From the NCBI GenBank assembly GCA_964372215.1, contig CAYJQC010000001.1, positions 62,001 to 126,000 of the forward strand: 64,000 bases of DNA. The letters run 5' to 3'. Positions 41,284 to 51,981 of the stretch are shown piece after piece. A model generated the notes under the pieces. It had not been told where the DNA came from and searched no databases. It saw only the letters and a list, made by a program, of their open reading frames with translations. This DNA comes from DAIMFL01 sp964372215. Its GTDB lineage: Bacteria; Pseudomonadota; Alphaproteobacteria; Dongiales; Dongiaceae. The position numbers and the translations under genes were made by a program. The stretch's first letter is position 1. Every line of letters begins with the position of its first letter.

Positions 41284-42657
41284 ATGGTGGGTTTGGTGCG
41301 TACAACCAGGGGACGTCTCCTGCTCGGAGCGGGAGCAGCCGTGTTGGTGGCAACCGGCGCCGCGGGCATCGCGAGCGCCGAGGACGCGTCGGTCCCAGGC
41401 GGCGGTTCCACGACCGCCGATGCCGGCCAGCCGGTCACCCAGGACGATCTTCGCCAGGTGCTCAATCTGCTCGAGGAGCAGAAGAAAAAGCTCGCCGCCC
41501 AGGAGATGGCGCTGACCGAACAGCAGCGGGTCATCGCCGAACAGCAGAACCAGCTCAACTACCTGAAGGTCCGGGTCGGCCAGCCGATCGAGCCGTCGCT
41601 GGTGCCGGTCGCCTACAACCTGGGCGGCACCGGCACGCCGCCCGATCCCGGCGCCGGCATCCTGCGGATCCAGGATCCGGACCAGCAGCCGGTGGGCGAG
41701 GCGCCGGCCGAGGTCGAGGAGCGCCCCGAGGTCTCGATCATTCCGGACCAGGGCGGCGTGCTGACCCGCGAGGGCCAGCTCGTGATCGAGCCGTCGCTCG
41801 AATACAGCCATTCCGACAACAACCGGTTCTTCTTCCAGGGCTTCGAGATCGTCGACACCATCCTGATCGGCCTGATCGAGGCGAGCGAGGTGGACCGCGA
41901 CACCGTCACGTCGAGCCTGAGCGCGCGCTACGGGATCACCAGCCGCTTCGAGGTCGAGGCACGGGTGCCGATGCTCTACCGGCGCGACCGCACCACCGGC
42001 GTGACCATCAACGGCGTCACCGATTCCGGCTCGACCAACCTGGAGGGCTACGGCCTGGGCGACATCGAAGTCGCCGGCCACTATCAGATCAACGACGGCA
42101 CTGGCGGCTGGCCGTTCTTCGTCGGCAACCTGAAGGTCAAGACCATCACCGGCTCGAGCCCGTTCGACGTCAAGGTGGACTCCAACGGCCGCGCCGAGGA
42201 GCTCCCCACCGGCTCGGGCTTCTGGGCGGTGCAGCCCAGCATCACCACGATCTTCCCGACCGATCCGGCGGTGTTCTTCAGCAACATCGGCTTCACCTGG
42301 AACGTCGCCGACGACGTGAACGCGACTGTGCAGGGCGCCGGCGGCGCGGTGCAGATCGGACGGGTCGATCCCGGCGATTCGATCAACACCAGCTTCGGCA
42401 TGGGCGTCAGCCTGAACGAGGTGACCTCGTTCAGCATCGGCTACGAGTACAACTACGTGTTCCCGACCACCCAGGAATCCGGCGGCCAGACCTTCGAGAG
42501 CGACCCCCTGCACGTGGGCTCGCTGCTGTTCGGATGGTCCTACCAGTACGCCCCGGACATGAGCCTGAACGTCAGCGCCGCGGTCGGCACGACCGACGAC
42601 GCGCCGGACTTCCGCACCTCGGTGCGGGTCCCGTTCCGCTTCAATCTGTACGAATAG
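41284..42657 (+). CDS. Outer-membrane coiled-coil/beta-barrel protein, FapF-like
   Basis: 457 aa, ATG with AGGGGGAGC upstream. Signal peptide ends near SA (31-32). Residues 53-97 are a clear coiled coil (VLNLLEEQKKKLAAQEMALT, then EQQRVIAEQQNQLNYL) of the trimeric type, followed by a Pro-rich linker (100-150) and a predominantly beta region from 155 to the end with alternating hydrophobic strands (SLSARYGITSRFEVEARVPML) and an aromatic-rich C-terminus (PFRFNLYE). FapF has the same plan: periplasmic coiled coil that gates a barrel exporting fibre subunits. This is the strongest architectural match, with the C39 peptidase, to the Fap system. The barrel family is the phenol-degradation MetA-like one. 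Confidence 0.85.
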   Translation: MVGLVRTTRGRLLLGAGAAVLVATGAAGIASAEDASVPGGGSTTADAGQPVTQDDLRQVLNLLEEQKKKLAAQEMALTEQQRVIAEQQNQLNYLKVRVGQPIEPSLVPVAYNLGGTGTPPDPGAGILRIQDPDQQPVGEAPAEVEERPEVSIIPDQGGVLTREGQLVIEPSLEYSHSDNNRFFFQGFEIVDTILIGLIEASEVDRDTVTSSLSARYGITSRFEVEARVPMLYRRDRTTGVTINGVTDSGSTNLEGYGLGDIEVAGHYQINDGTGGWPFFVGNLKVKTITGSSPFDVKVDSNGRAEELPTGSGFWAVQPSITTIFPTDPAVFFSNIGFTWNVADDVNATVQGAGGAVQIGRVDPGDSINTSFGMGVSLNEVTSFSIGYEYNYVFPTTQESGGQTFESDPLHVGSLLFGWSYQYAPDMSLNVSAAVGTTDDAPDFRTSVRVPFRFNLYE

Positions 42658-42715
42658 AATCGCCCTGCCGGGCGCCGGGCGGAGGTGAGGCGGGCCCGCT
42701 TCGGCGCGGCCGCAG

Positions 42716-43213
42716 CTACGGCAATTGCGGCAGGCCGCTCACCACGAATGCGGAACTCACGGCGCTCTGCTGGATGCTGTTGAGCCCGCTCGACACCTGC
42801 AGCGTGGCGATGCCGCCGCTGTTCGCCATGTCGAAGTTTCCGCCGATGCTGCCGGTCTGGAGCTGACCGCCGCTGGAGAGCACGACCGGCGCGCCGGTCA
42901 CGCCGGCGGCGGCGCTGGCGCTGCTTTGAATGGAAACCGCGCCGTCCGGCCCGACCGCCACGCTGTTGGCGGCGACGCCGCCGCCGGCGGTGTCGACCGC
43001 GCTCAGGATCAGCGGGCCGCCGCTCGCCAGGCTGGCCAGGTCCACCGTCGAGATCGGCAGCAATCCGCCGAACAGCCCGGATCCCGCCGGCATCTCCGCG
43101 GCGCCGGCCGAGCCGCCCACGGCGGCCATGATCAGCGCCACCGCCAGGGCGGCGGCAGGGCGCCGGGGCGCGGCGAGTTCAGGACGGGCGGGGCGGGCGG
43201 CCAGGCGATACAT
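42716..43213 (-). CDS. Small exported protein with NSGGI motif, divergent in the fibre locus
   Basis: 165 aa from ATG 43213, chosen for GGAG 8 bases upstream; the longer frame to 43306 has none. Signal peptide (AALAVALIMAAVGGSAGAA) ends near 39. A patch STVDLASLASGG (55-66) vaguely resembles a double-glycine leader, and the C-terminus has NSGGIATLQVSSGLNSIQQS (131-150), nearly identical in pattern to the low-complexity protein. It lies on the strand opposite to the FapF-like gene, converging with it. Size and motif suggest a minor or nucleating subunit (FapB-like), by inference. Confidence 0.78.
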   Translation of the reverse strand: MYRLAARPARPELAAPRRPAAALAVALIMAAVGGSAGAAEMPAGSGLFGGLLPISTVDLASLASGGPLILSAVDTAGGGVAANSVAVGPDGAVSIQSSASAAAGVTGAPVVLSSGGQLQTGSIGGNFDMANSGGIATLQVSSGLNSIQQSAVSSAFVVSGLPQLP

Positions 43214-43328
43214 CGGCAACTCCAGCGGTACGGGCGATCTCCGGAGGCTGCGCCCGCCGCGGTAAAGAGCCGGTAAACCCTGGACCGATTCGCGCATCCT
43301 GGCCACCGGCTTGCCGGCGCGGGCCGGT

Positions 43329-43406
43329 GCCGATCCGGCGACGCCGATCCGATGACGCCGATCCGACGATGCCGGGCCGATGACGCCGATCCGACGATGC
43401 CGGGCC
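43329..43406. repeat. 28-bp tandem repeats in the gap before the adhesin gene
   Basis: A perfect 28-bp unit occurs at 43351-43378 and 43379-43406, preceded by a partial copy from 43329. The 522-base gap 43214-43735 otherwise holds only the two divergent leaders and an AT-rich stretch near 43550-43680. Confidence 0.7.
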
Positions 43407-43735
43407 GGGCCGGGCTGCGCGGCGCGACTCGCCGGCCCGCGGCGCCGCGCCCGAGCCCGGGAATCGCCCCGGAAATGCCCCAGTTGCGGCCGCTCCGAGT
43501 GACGGCGGTCACGAGGCCGCCTCTTCGATGCCCGGCGGCGAGATTAAAAGAAGGTGAACCACACTGGGATGTATGGCTTTTGTGGCGTCTTCGATTGCGG
43601 CTTTCACCGCATGCCGCCTATGTTTGTGTCGAATTCAAGGGATCACCGAGGGGGCTCCGTTAGGGGCTTCTTATAGGTATCACCGGCGCCCGGCGATCAG
43701 CCCGGGAACGGCAAATCGAGTCGAGGAGACCGAAA

Positions 43736-46700
43736 ATGACCGATTCGACCAATCTCTCCGCCGAAGCGGCTGCTGTCGACACGTCGAGCGACGATCAGGC
43801 CAGCGCCGCGGGCTCGAGCGCGCCGGACTCCGAGGGCCAGACCGGCGCTGCCGGGCTGATCCAGCTCGCCCAGGCGGTGGTCGATGTGCCGTTGCCGAAC
43901 CCGGGCCAGACCGTGGTGATCCAGGCCGCCGCCGGCAACACCCTGCATTTCCTGTTCGATCCGGCGACCGCCCAGAGCTCGCAGGTCGACGGCAACCTGA
44001 TCCTCAAGATCAACGGCGGCGAAGTCGTGATCGAGGGCTGGGAGACGGCGAGCGCCGGCGGAACCCCGGTCGAGGTCACCAACGCCGACGGCACGGTCAT
44101 CAACCTGGCCGATTTCCTGGTGGCGATCGGCCTGCCGCCCGAGACCACCACCGAGCCGGCCGCCGGCGGCACGCCCCCGGGCGGCCCGCTGCCCGAGACC
44201 ACGGCGCCGAACACCCAGGCCAGCTTCACCCCCGGCGAGGGCCCGAACATCCTGGGCAACCTCGATCCCGACGGCCCGGTCGATCCGACCGCGCTGCAGT
44301 ACCGCGTGCCGGATCGCGAGCAGACCATTTTCGACCTGGCGGAGCAGAGCGGCGGCGTGCCGGACGCGGTCAATGACGGCCCCGGCACCGACCCCGAGGC
44401 GTTCTGCGTCGACGAGGAGAACCTCGATGGCGGCGAGGGCGGCGGCGGCGAAGGCGGCCTCGGCGGCGGTTTCGTCACCAGCTCGATCATCGGCGTGACG
44501 CCGACTGACGGGACCAAGCAGTTCGCGCTCACGGCGGAAGCAGAGTTCAGCGTCGCCCAGATCGAGGCGTTCTTCGGGCTCGCCGCGAACACGTTGCGCG
44601 ATTTCCAGCCGGGCGAGGAAACCACCGATGGCGGCGCGATGCGCACCGAAGTCACCGTTTCGGCCGGCGACACGCTGAGCTTCAGCTTCAACTTCCTCGA
44701 GGACGAAAGCCCGGGCCAGCTCACGTTCATCGATCTCGCTGTGGTCGTGATCGGCGATCAGGTCTTCAAGCTGGCTGACGTCAACGACGCGACCACCGCC
44801 GGGCCGAACACGCCGTTCCTCTCGTTCAGCGAGCAGACCGGCTACCTGACCTTCAACTACGTGTTCCCGGCCGGCGGCACGTTCCAGCTCGGCTTCGCCG
44901 TGATGAACGAGGACGATACCTCGGTCGATCCTGGGCTGCTGATCGACAACGTTACGATCACCAGCTCGGGCGGCACCACTGGCGACGTGTTCGCCGACAG
45001 CTTCGAAAGCGGCGCCGGCAACTGGGATGTCCTGGGCGGCGTCGGCAGCCTGTTCACCGGCACCACGGTCTCGGGCAACGTGCTCGACAACGACAGCTTC
45101 GGTCCGGACGGGCCGGGCGGCATCACCGGCATCAGCTATGTCGGCGATCCCGCCGACGTCGACGTCGATACGTCGGTGCCGGGCTTCGTCACCTTCACCT
45201 CGCTGGTCAACAACTGGGTGCTTCAGTTCGACCTGAGCACCGGCGACTACCAGTTCATCCTGACCGGACCCTACCAGCATAGCGGCCCGGGCGAGGACGA
45301 GGCGCTCGAGCAGTTCCTCTACACCATCGAGGACGCCGACGGCGACACCGACTCCGCGACGCTCACCATCTGCATCAAGGACGACGTCCCGACCGTGCAG
45401 TTCGTCGGCGCGGAAGGCGGCATCATACTGGACGAGACGCCGGACGATGGCGACGAGGGCACCCCGGGCGTCGATCTCGCGCAGCAGACGATCAATGTGT
45501 TCTCGCTGTTCTCGATCAACGACGATTTCGGTGCCGATGGTCCCGGCAGCCTGGACTTTGCTCTGCTTCTTTCCGCCCCGGGCGCGGATTCCGGCTTGGT
45601 CGACACTGCCACCGACAACTCCGTGTTCCTGTTCAACGAGGCCGGCGTGATCGTCGGCCGCGAGGGCACCGATGCCACGGATGCGGCGGGCGGCGAAATC
45701 GTCTTCACCGTCGGGCTCGTGGGCGAGGAAATCACGGTCACCCAGTTGCGTGCCGTCGTGCATGACGACCCGACCGATCCGGATGAGAGCGGCAGCCCCG
45801 AGTCGATCGCGGCCGGCGTGCTCGGCCTCCAGGTGACGATCACCGACGGCGACGGCGATACCGCGACCGACACCGCCGATCTCGGCGCGATGATCCATTT
45901 CGAGGATGACGGCCCGTCGATCATCACCGGCGGCGAAGGCCAGGGCGCGTCCCTGGTGCTCGACGAGTCGGTCGGCTTCGACGCCGGCGACGCGAATGCC
46001 GACGACGAGACCAATCCGGACGCGGCGCCGGGCGCCATCGGCTTCTCCCACGGCTCGGCGAGCGCCCTTTTGGGCATCACCTCGTTCGATTTCGGCGCCG
46101 ATGGCCCGGGCACCGCCAGCTACCAGCTCACCCTGTCGGCCCCGGGCGCGGATTCCGGCCTGGTCGATACGGCGACCGGCGACCCGGTCCTGATGACGCT
46201 CGAGAGCGGCGACATCGTCGGCCGCAACAGCGGTGGCGACATCGTGCTGCGCATCAGCATCGACGAAACCTCCGGCGAGATCGAGGTCAATCAGTTCCGC
46301 GCCGTCGTGCATGACAACACCAACGATAGTGACGAAAGCGGCAGCCCGGAGACCATCGACTTCGGCGTGGTCGGCGTGGAGTTCGTGGTGACCGACGGGG
46401 ACGACGACAGCGTGTCGTCGGGCAACGTCGAGCTCGGCTCGCTGATCAAGTTCGAGGATGACGGCCCGACCGCGTCGATTGTCGGCGCCGAAGGGGCGGA
46501 GATCCGCCTCGACGAGACCGACAACGACGCGGACGACGGCGACGTCGGCGGCCTGCTGGCCAACGTGACCGTGCTCGGCTCGGCGCTGTTCACCGAGACC
46601 GCCTCTTCCTTCGGCTCCGACGGTCCGGGCAGCAAGGGCTATGCCCTGACCCTGTCGGCCGAGGGCGCCAACTCCGGCCTGGTCGACACCCTGTCGAACC

Positions 46701-49501
46701 AGAACGTGCTGCTGTACACCGACGGCAACGACATCGTCGGCCGCACGGCGGTCGGCAATCTCGAAGTGCTCCGCATCAGCGTCGACCCGACCGACGGCGA
46801 CGTGACCGTCACCCAGTCCCGGGCGATCTTCCACGACGACCCGACCGATCCGGACGAGGCCGACACGCCGAAGTCCATCCTGGGCGGGCTGGTCGGTCTC
46901 GAGCTGTCCGTGACCGACGGCGACGACGACCACGCCAGTTCGAGCATGGATCTCGGCTCGCTCATCAAGTTCGAGGATGACGGCCCGTCGGTGATCGGCG
47001 GCGAGGGCGGCCCGCAGAACTCCACGGTGGACGAGGACGACCTGCCCGGCGGCACCGACGTCAGCGACTCGCTCACCGTCGGCGGCAGTATCGGCGTCGA
47101 TTTCGGCTCCGACGGACCGGGCGACGTGACCTCGATCACTGGCCCGGGCGGCCTGACGTCAGACGGCGTCGCCATCACCTACAGCTTCAACGGCGCGACC
47201 AATACGCTGACCGCATCGGCCGGGGCGACGCCGATCTTCACGGTGTCGATCGACCCGGCGACCGGCCAGTACAGCTTCACCCTCGAAGGCCGGATCGATC
47301 ACGGAATCGGCGAGGACAGCAAGCCGCTGGCGATCAACTTCATCGTGACGGACGGCGACCACGACCCGGTCGGCGGTTCGTTCACGGTGAACGTCATCGA
47401 CGACAAGCCGGAGCCGGCGGACGACGCCATTACGGTGGGCGACGCCGGCGACACCGTGACCAACCTGGTCATCGTGTTCGACCGCTCGGGCTCGATGGAC
47501 GAGGATCCGGGGGTGGCCGGCTTCGCCACCCGCATCGACCTCGCCCGCTCGGCGGTCGCCGCGCTGATGAACAGCTACAACACCTTCGGCGACGTCAACA
47601 TCAAGATCGTCGACTTCGCCGGCGGTGCCAACCACTCGGTCTGGTTCACCGGCGACGACGCGGTGGCGAAGGCGATCGACTACCTGGCCGGGCTGAGCCC
47701 CGACGGCAACACCGACTATGCCGACGCGGTCAGCGAGGTCCAGAACTTCTACAGCACCGGCGGCGATCCCGCCCCGGCGGCGGACCAGCAGTTCGTCTAC
47801 TTCCTCTCGGACGGCAACCCGACCGAGGGTGGCGACGGCGGCACGCATGAGCTCACGGCGCTGCAAACCACGAACTGGGAAAACTTCCTGACCACCAACC
47901 AGATCGACACCTCGTTTGCCGTCGGCATCGGCGCCGGCGTCACCGTCGGTGCGCTGGAGGAAATCGCCTTCCCGAACGGCGATCCCGCGAACCCGATCCT
48001 CGTCACCAACGAGGCGGAGCTGCTCTCCACCCTGGTGGAGACGGTGGGCGGCGAGGCCAGCGGCAACGTGCTGACCAACGACGCCGGCACCTTCGGCGCC
48101 GACGGCCCGGACGGCGGCACCGCCTATGTGAAGTCGATCACATTCGACGGCACCACCTGGACCTATGATAAGGCGCTCGATCAGTTCACCTCCGGCGGGC
48201 CCGCCGTCGCGGGCCACCTGGTCGACATCACCGGGGCGCACGGCACCTTGCACTTCAACTTCCTCACCGGGGCCTACACCTACGAGGCCAACAACGTCAC
48301 GGACACGGTGCAGGAGACCTTCACCTACACCGTGCTCGACGACGACGGCGACACCGGGACGGCCGACCTGGTCATCACCATCAACGACGTCGACACCTCG
48401 GTGATCGCCCGGGACGACTCGATCCGCACCAACTTCGCGGACGACACCAACTTCCTGATCCCGGCGGCGGCCCTGCTGTTCAACGACTTCCACTTCAATG
48501 GCACGCCGCTCTCGGTGACGGCGGTGGCCAACGCTACCGACGGTACCGCGACGCTGGGCGGCGATGGCGTCACTTTCAACATCAATCCTGGCGCCAGCAC
48601 GGCCGCGTTCGACTACACGGCGACCGCCACCGGCTCCGACGACGCGCATGTCAGCATCACGCAGGTGGCGGGCGCGCTCAACGGCACCAGCGGCCGCGAC
48701 ATCCTGATCCTGAACGACAGCGGCGGCGCGGTGAGCGCCGGAAGCGGCAACGATGTCGTCATCGGCGGCACCGGCAACGACACCCTGAATGGCGATGCCG
48801 GGGCCGACCTGATCATGGGCGGGGCTGGATCCGACACGCTGAACGGCGGCAGCGGCGGCGACTACCTGGATGGCGGCAATGACGGCGTGGCCGACACGCT
48901 GAATGGTCTGGGCGGCAACGATACTTTGATCGTGTGGACCAACGACATCGCCAACGGCGGCGACGACAGCGATATCATCATCCTGAAGGACAACGTGAAC
49001 TTCGGGTCGGTGAATGGCGGTGACGCCGTAGACGTCAACGACAACGGCAACGACGATCCGGGCATGGGCAACCACCGGGGCGACATCCTGGTGTTCGACG
49101 GCGACCTGAACTTCAACGGCGCCGGCGATGCCCAGGTTTCCAGCGGCGCCCAAGTCTCCGGCATCGAGACCATCTCCATGCTGGAGGGCGATGGCAGCAT
49201 CGGCGATACCACCGACGTGCTGAGCCTGAGCGGCGAGGACGTGATCGACATGGGCACCGGCACGTTTAACCCGGAGGGGAACTTCGGCGCGCTCAACGAT
49301 CTGTCGGAGCAGGAGACCATCCGCGTTGACGGCGATGTCGGCGATACTCTGAACCTGGTCGGCGGCAACTGGGCCCAGGTCACGCCGAACCCGGGGGACG
49401 TCCCGGCCGGCTACAACCTCTGGGTCTACGATGCCACGGGCAACAACACCGAGAACGCCTACGTGCTGGTGATGGCGGAAATCACGGTGAACGCCAGCTG
49501 A
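43736..49501 (+). CDS. Giant type I-secreted adhesin: DUF5801 repeats, vWA and RTX
   Basis: 1921 aa, no N-terminal signal. A Ser/Ala-rich start and a retention-type region (to about 150; LIQLAQAVVDVPLPNPGQTV) precede a jelly-roll-like domain (about 245-430), then three DUF5801/T1SS-143 repeats (about 555-1085), each ending in FEDDGPS and containing SAPGADSGLVDT/GANSGLVDT. A von Willebrand A domain with an intact MIDAS (VFDRSGSMDEDPG near 1242) follows, then a cadherin-like piece, RTX nonapeptides (GTGNDTLNGDAGADLIMGG, about 1660-1740) and a C-terminal secretion region. Such proteins leave by an HlyB/D/TolC exporter and bind surfaces in a Ca2+-dependent way. No exporter gene is in the window. 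Its nearest neighbours are the fibre locus and a sigma-54 activator. Confidence 0.9.
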   Translation: MTDSTNLSAEAAAVDTSSDDQASAAGSSAPDSEGQTGAAGLIQLAQAVVDVPLPNPGQTVVIQAAAGNTLHFLFDPATAQSSQVDGNLILKINGGEVVIEGWETASAGGTPVEVTNADGTVINLADFLVAIGLPPETTTEPAAGGTPPGGPLPETTAPNTQASFTPGEGPNILGNLDPDGPVDPTALQYRVPDREQTIFDLAEQSGGVPDAVNDGPGTDPEAFCVDEENLDGGEGGGGEGGLGGGFVTSSIIGVTPTDGTKQFALTAEAEFSVAQIEAFFGLAANTLRDFQPGEETTDGGAMRTEVTVSAGDTLSFSFNFLEDESPGQLTFIDLAVVVIGDQVFKLADVNDATTAGPNTPFLSFSEQTGYLTFNYVFPAGGTFQLGFAVMNEDDTSVDPGLLIDNVTITSSGGTTGDVFADSFESGAGNWDVLGGVGSLFTGTTVSGNVLDNDSFGPDGPGGITGISYVGDPADVDVDTSVPGFVTFTSLVNNWVLQFDLSTGDYQFILTGPYQHSGPGEDEALEQFLYTIEDADGDTDSATLTICIKDDVPTVQFVGAEGGIILDETPDDGDEGTPGVDLAQQTINVFSLFSINDDFGADGPGSLDFALLLSAPGADSGLVDTATDNSVFLFNEAGVIVGREGTDATDAAGGEIVFTVGLVGEEITVTQLRAVVHDDPTDPDESGSPESIAAGVLGLQVTITDGDGDTATDTADLGAMIHFEDDGPSIITGGEGQGASLVLDESVGFDAGDANADDETNPDAAPGAIGFSHGSASALLGITSFDFGADGPGTASYQLTLSAPGADSGLVDTATGDPVLMTLESGDIVGRNSGGDIVLRISIDETSGEIEVNQFRAVVHDNTNDSDESGSPETIDFGVVGVEFVVTDGDDDSVSSGNVELGSLIKFEDDGPTASIVGAEGAEIRLDETDNDADDGDVGGLLANVTVLGSALFTETASSFGSDGPGSKGYALTLSAEGANSGLVDTLSNQNVLLYTDGNDIVGRTAVGNLEVLRISVDPTDGDVTVTQSRAIFHDDPTDPDEADTPKSILGGLVGLELSVTDGDDDHASSSMDLGSLIKFEDDGPSVIGGEGGPQNSTVDEDDLPGGTDVSDSLTVGGSIGVDFGSDGPGDVTSITGPGGLTSDGVAITYSFNGATNTLTASAGATPIFTVSIDPATGQYSFTLEGRIDHGIGEDSKPLAINFIVTDGDHDPVGGSFTVNVIDDKPEPADDAITVGDAGDTVTNLVIVFDRSGSMDEDPGVAGFATRIDLARSAVAALMNSYNTFGDVNIKIVDFAGGANHSVWFTGDDAVAKAIDYLAGLSPDGNTDYADAVSEVQNFYSTGGDPAPAADQQFVYFLSDGNPTEGGDGGTHELTALQTTNWENFLTTNQIDTSFAVGIGAGVTVGALEEIAFPNGDPANPILVTNEAELLSTLVETVGGEASGNVLTNDAGTFGADGPDGGTAYVKSITFDGTTWTYDKALDQFTSGGPAVAGHLVDITGAHGTLHFNFLTGAYTYEANNVTDTVQETFTYTVLDDDGDTGTADLVITINDVDTSVIARDDSIRTNFADDTNFLIPAAALLFNDFHFNGTPLSVTAVANATDGTATLGGDGVTFNINPGASTAAFDYTATATGSDDAHVSITQVAGALNGTSGRDILILNDSGGAVSAGSGNDVVIGGTGNDTLNGDAGADLIMGGAGSDTLNGGSGGDYLDGGNDGVADTLNGLGGNDTLIVWTNDIANGGDDSDIIILKDNVNFGSVNGGDAVDVNDNGNDDPGMGNHRGDILVFDGDLNFNGAGDAQVSSGAQVSGIETISMLEGDGSIGDTTDVLSLSGEDVIDMGTGTFNPEGNFGALNDLSEQETIRVDGDVGDTLNLVGGNWAQVTPNPGDVPAGYNLWVYDATGNNTENAYVLVMAEITVNAS
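45899..46987 (+). repeat. Direct DNA repeats marking the adhesin's DUF5801 domains
   Basis: TTCGAGGATGACGGCCCG occurs at 45899, 46451 and 46970, 552 and 519 bases apart, at equivalent points of the domain repeats. Longer, less exact identity around CGGGCGCGGATTCCGGC at about 45583 and 46142 supports in-frame recombination between domains. Confidence 0.7.
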
Positions 49502-49518
49502 GGACTGAGTAAGATACC

Positions 49519-49547
49519 GCCGGGGATCGCTGGCTGCGATCCCCGGC
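49519..49547 (+). terminator. Hairpin after the adhesin gene
   Basis: GCCGGGGATCGC / GCGATCCCCGGC, a perfect 12-bp stem with a 5-base loop, 18 bases past the stop. No T-run follows. Confidence 0.6.
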
Positions 49548-49731
49548 CCCGCGACCGAGCCGGCGGCCCCCGTTTCGCGGGCTGCCGGCCGGGTGGCGGG
49601 GCAGAGGACCGGGATGCTGGCCGCCTGCGGGTGGCGTGTATCCCCGGATCAATAAAAAGATAACGGGCAGCCCCTAGAATTCCGCCTGCCGCACGCTTGG
49701 GGAAATTGGCTTTTATGGACTGGGAGGGCAC

Positions 49732-51239
<1,508 letters not shown>

Positions 51240-51240
<1 letters not shown>

Positions 51241-51287
51241 GGCACGATCCGATCAAGTTGACTCAACCTGATCGGTGAATCGTGCCC
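51240..51287. repeat. Long palindromic hairpin after the activator gene
   Basis: GGGCACGATCCGATCA and TGATCGGTGAATCGTGCCC can pair along most of their length, with a central GTTGACTCAAC that can also pair, and TTCCTTC follows. It overlaps the stop region and could terminate the gene. Confidence 0.6.
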
Positions 51288-51305
51288 TTCCTTCAATAGA
51301 GTAGA

Positions 51306-51349
51306 GCGTGATTCACCGATCGAACCGAGTTGGTTCGAGCGAATCACGC
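51306..51349. repeat. Second palindromic element, related to 51240-51287
   Basis: GCGTGATTC / GAATCACGC outer stem and CGAACC / GGTTCG inner stem. GTGATTCACCGATCGA reads as an inverted relative of the TGATCGGTGAATCGTG of the preceding element, suggesting one repeat family. Confidence 0.55.
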
Positions 51350-51391
51350 GCGAGCCGGCGCCCCCGCGGCGCCATCCTCCCTGTTCGGCTC

Positions 51392-51469
51392 GTCCCGACG
51401 CACAGTCGCCCCCCTCTCCCCGGCGGGGAGAGAGTCGGGGTGAGGACTCTCACCGCTGCTCAGCCGGCG
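51392..51469 (+). repeat. Left direct repeat flanking the DUF559 gene
   Basis: A 78-bp element containing CTCTCCCCGGCGGGGAGAG and GGGGTGAGGA matches 51904-51981 with only a few differences in the same orientation. It overlaps the last ten bases of the DUF559 gene. Confidence 0.7.
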
Positions 51470-51804
51470 CCATCCGCGAGCGCTTCCAGGGTCTGCTGCA
51501 GAACGCCCTCGGTGTTTGCGAGCACGTCGTTGTTCCAGAACCGGACAACGCGATAGCCGGCTGCAGCGAGCGCTTCGGTTCGAGTCTGGTCGATACTCGC
51601 CCGCCAGTCATGCTGCCCGCCGTCGAGTTCGACGATGAGGCGGCGTTCCATGCAGACGAAATCCACGACATAGCGGCCGATCGGTCGCTGTCGGCGGAAC
51701 TTGCAGCCGGCCAACTGGCGACCACGCAGATATCGCCATAGCCGCTGCTCCGCCGTCGTCGAACGGCGTCGCAGGCGGCGCCCAAACTCCGTCGGCTGCA
51801 GCAT
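51460..51804 (-). CDS. DUF559 endonuclease-like protein
   Basis: 114 aa, ATG at 51804. The DUF559 pattern is complete: RLRRRSTTAEQRLWRYLRGR, KFRRQRPIGRYVVDFVC with the nuclease Asp, ERRLIVELDGGQHD with Glu/Asp and QxH, and GYRVVRFWNNDVL. The family has a PD-(D/E)XK/Vsr-like nuclease fold but few members are characterised. It sits in isolation between two same-direction 78-bp repeats with nested palindromes, so it may travel with that repeat. Confidence 0.88.
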   Translation of the reverse strand: MLQPTEFGRRLRRRSTTAEQRLWRYLRGRQLAGCKFRRQRPIGRYVVDFVCMERRLIVELDGGQHDWRASIDQTRTEALAAAGYRVVRFWNNDVLANTEGVLQQTLEALADGAG

Positions 51805-51903
51805 CCGGGGACTCTATCACCGGTTGCGACACGGCAAGAGCCCTCACCCTCCCGCCGCTGTGCGGCGGGTCCCTCCCTCTCCCCGCCGGGGAGAGGGGAA
51901 GTT

Positions 51904-51981
51904 GTCTCGACGCACAGTCGCGCCCCCGCTCCCCGCCGGGGAGAGGATCGGGGTGAGGGCTCTCACCGCCGCCCAGCGGCG
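51904..51981 (+). repeat. Right direct repeat flanking the DUF559 gene
   Basis: Same-orientation copy of 51392-51469 with CTCCCCGCCGGGGAGAG and GGGGTGAGGG. Another partial copy of the CTCTCCCCGCCGGGGAGAG palindrome lies just upstream near 51880. Confidence 0.7.

Noticed and set aside
43585..43605. Sigma-54-like TGGCGTCTTCGATTGC before the adhesin
   Set aside because: GG and GC are 11 bases apart instead of 10, and -12 is not preceded by the right context.
43697..46933. 1078-codon minus-strand frame opposite the adhesin
   Set aside because: Shadow of the adhesin codons; no domain, no ribosome site, and the plus strand has DUF5801/vWA/RTX domains.
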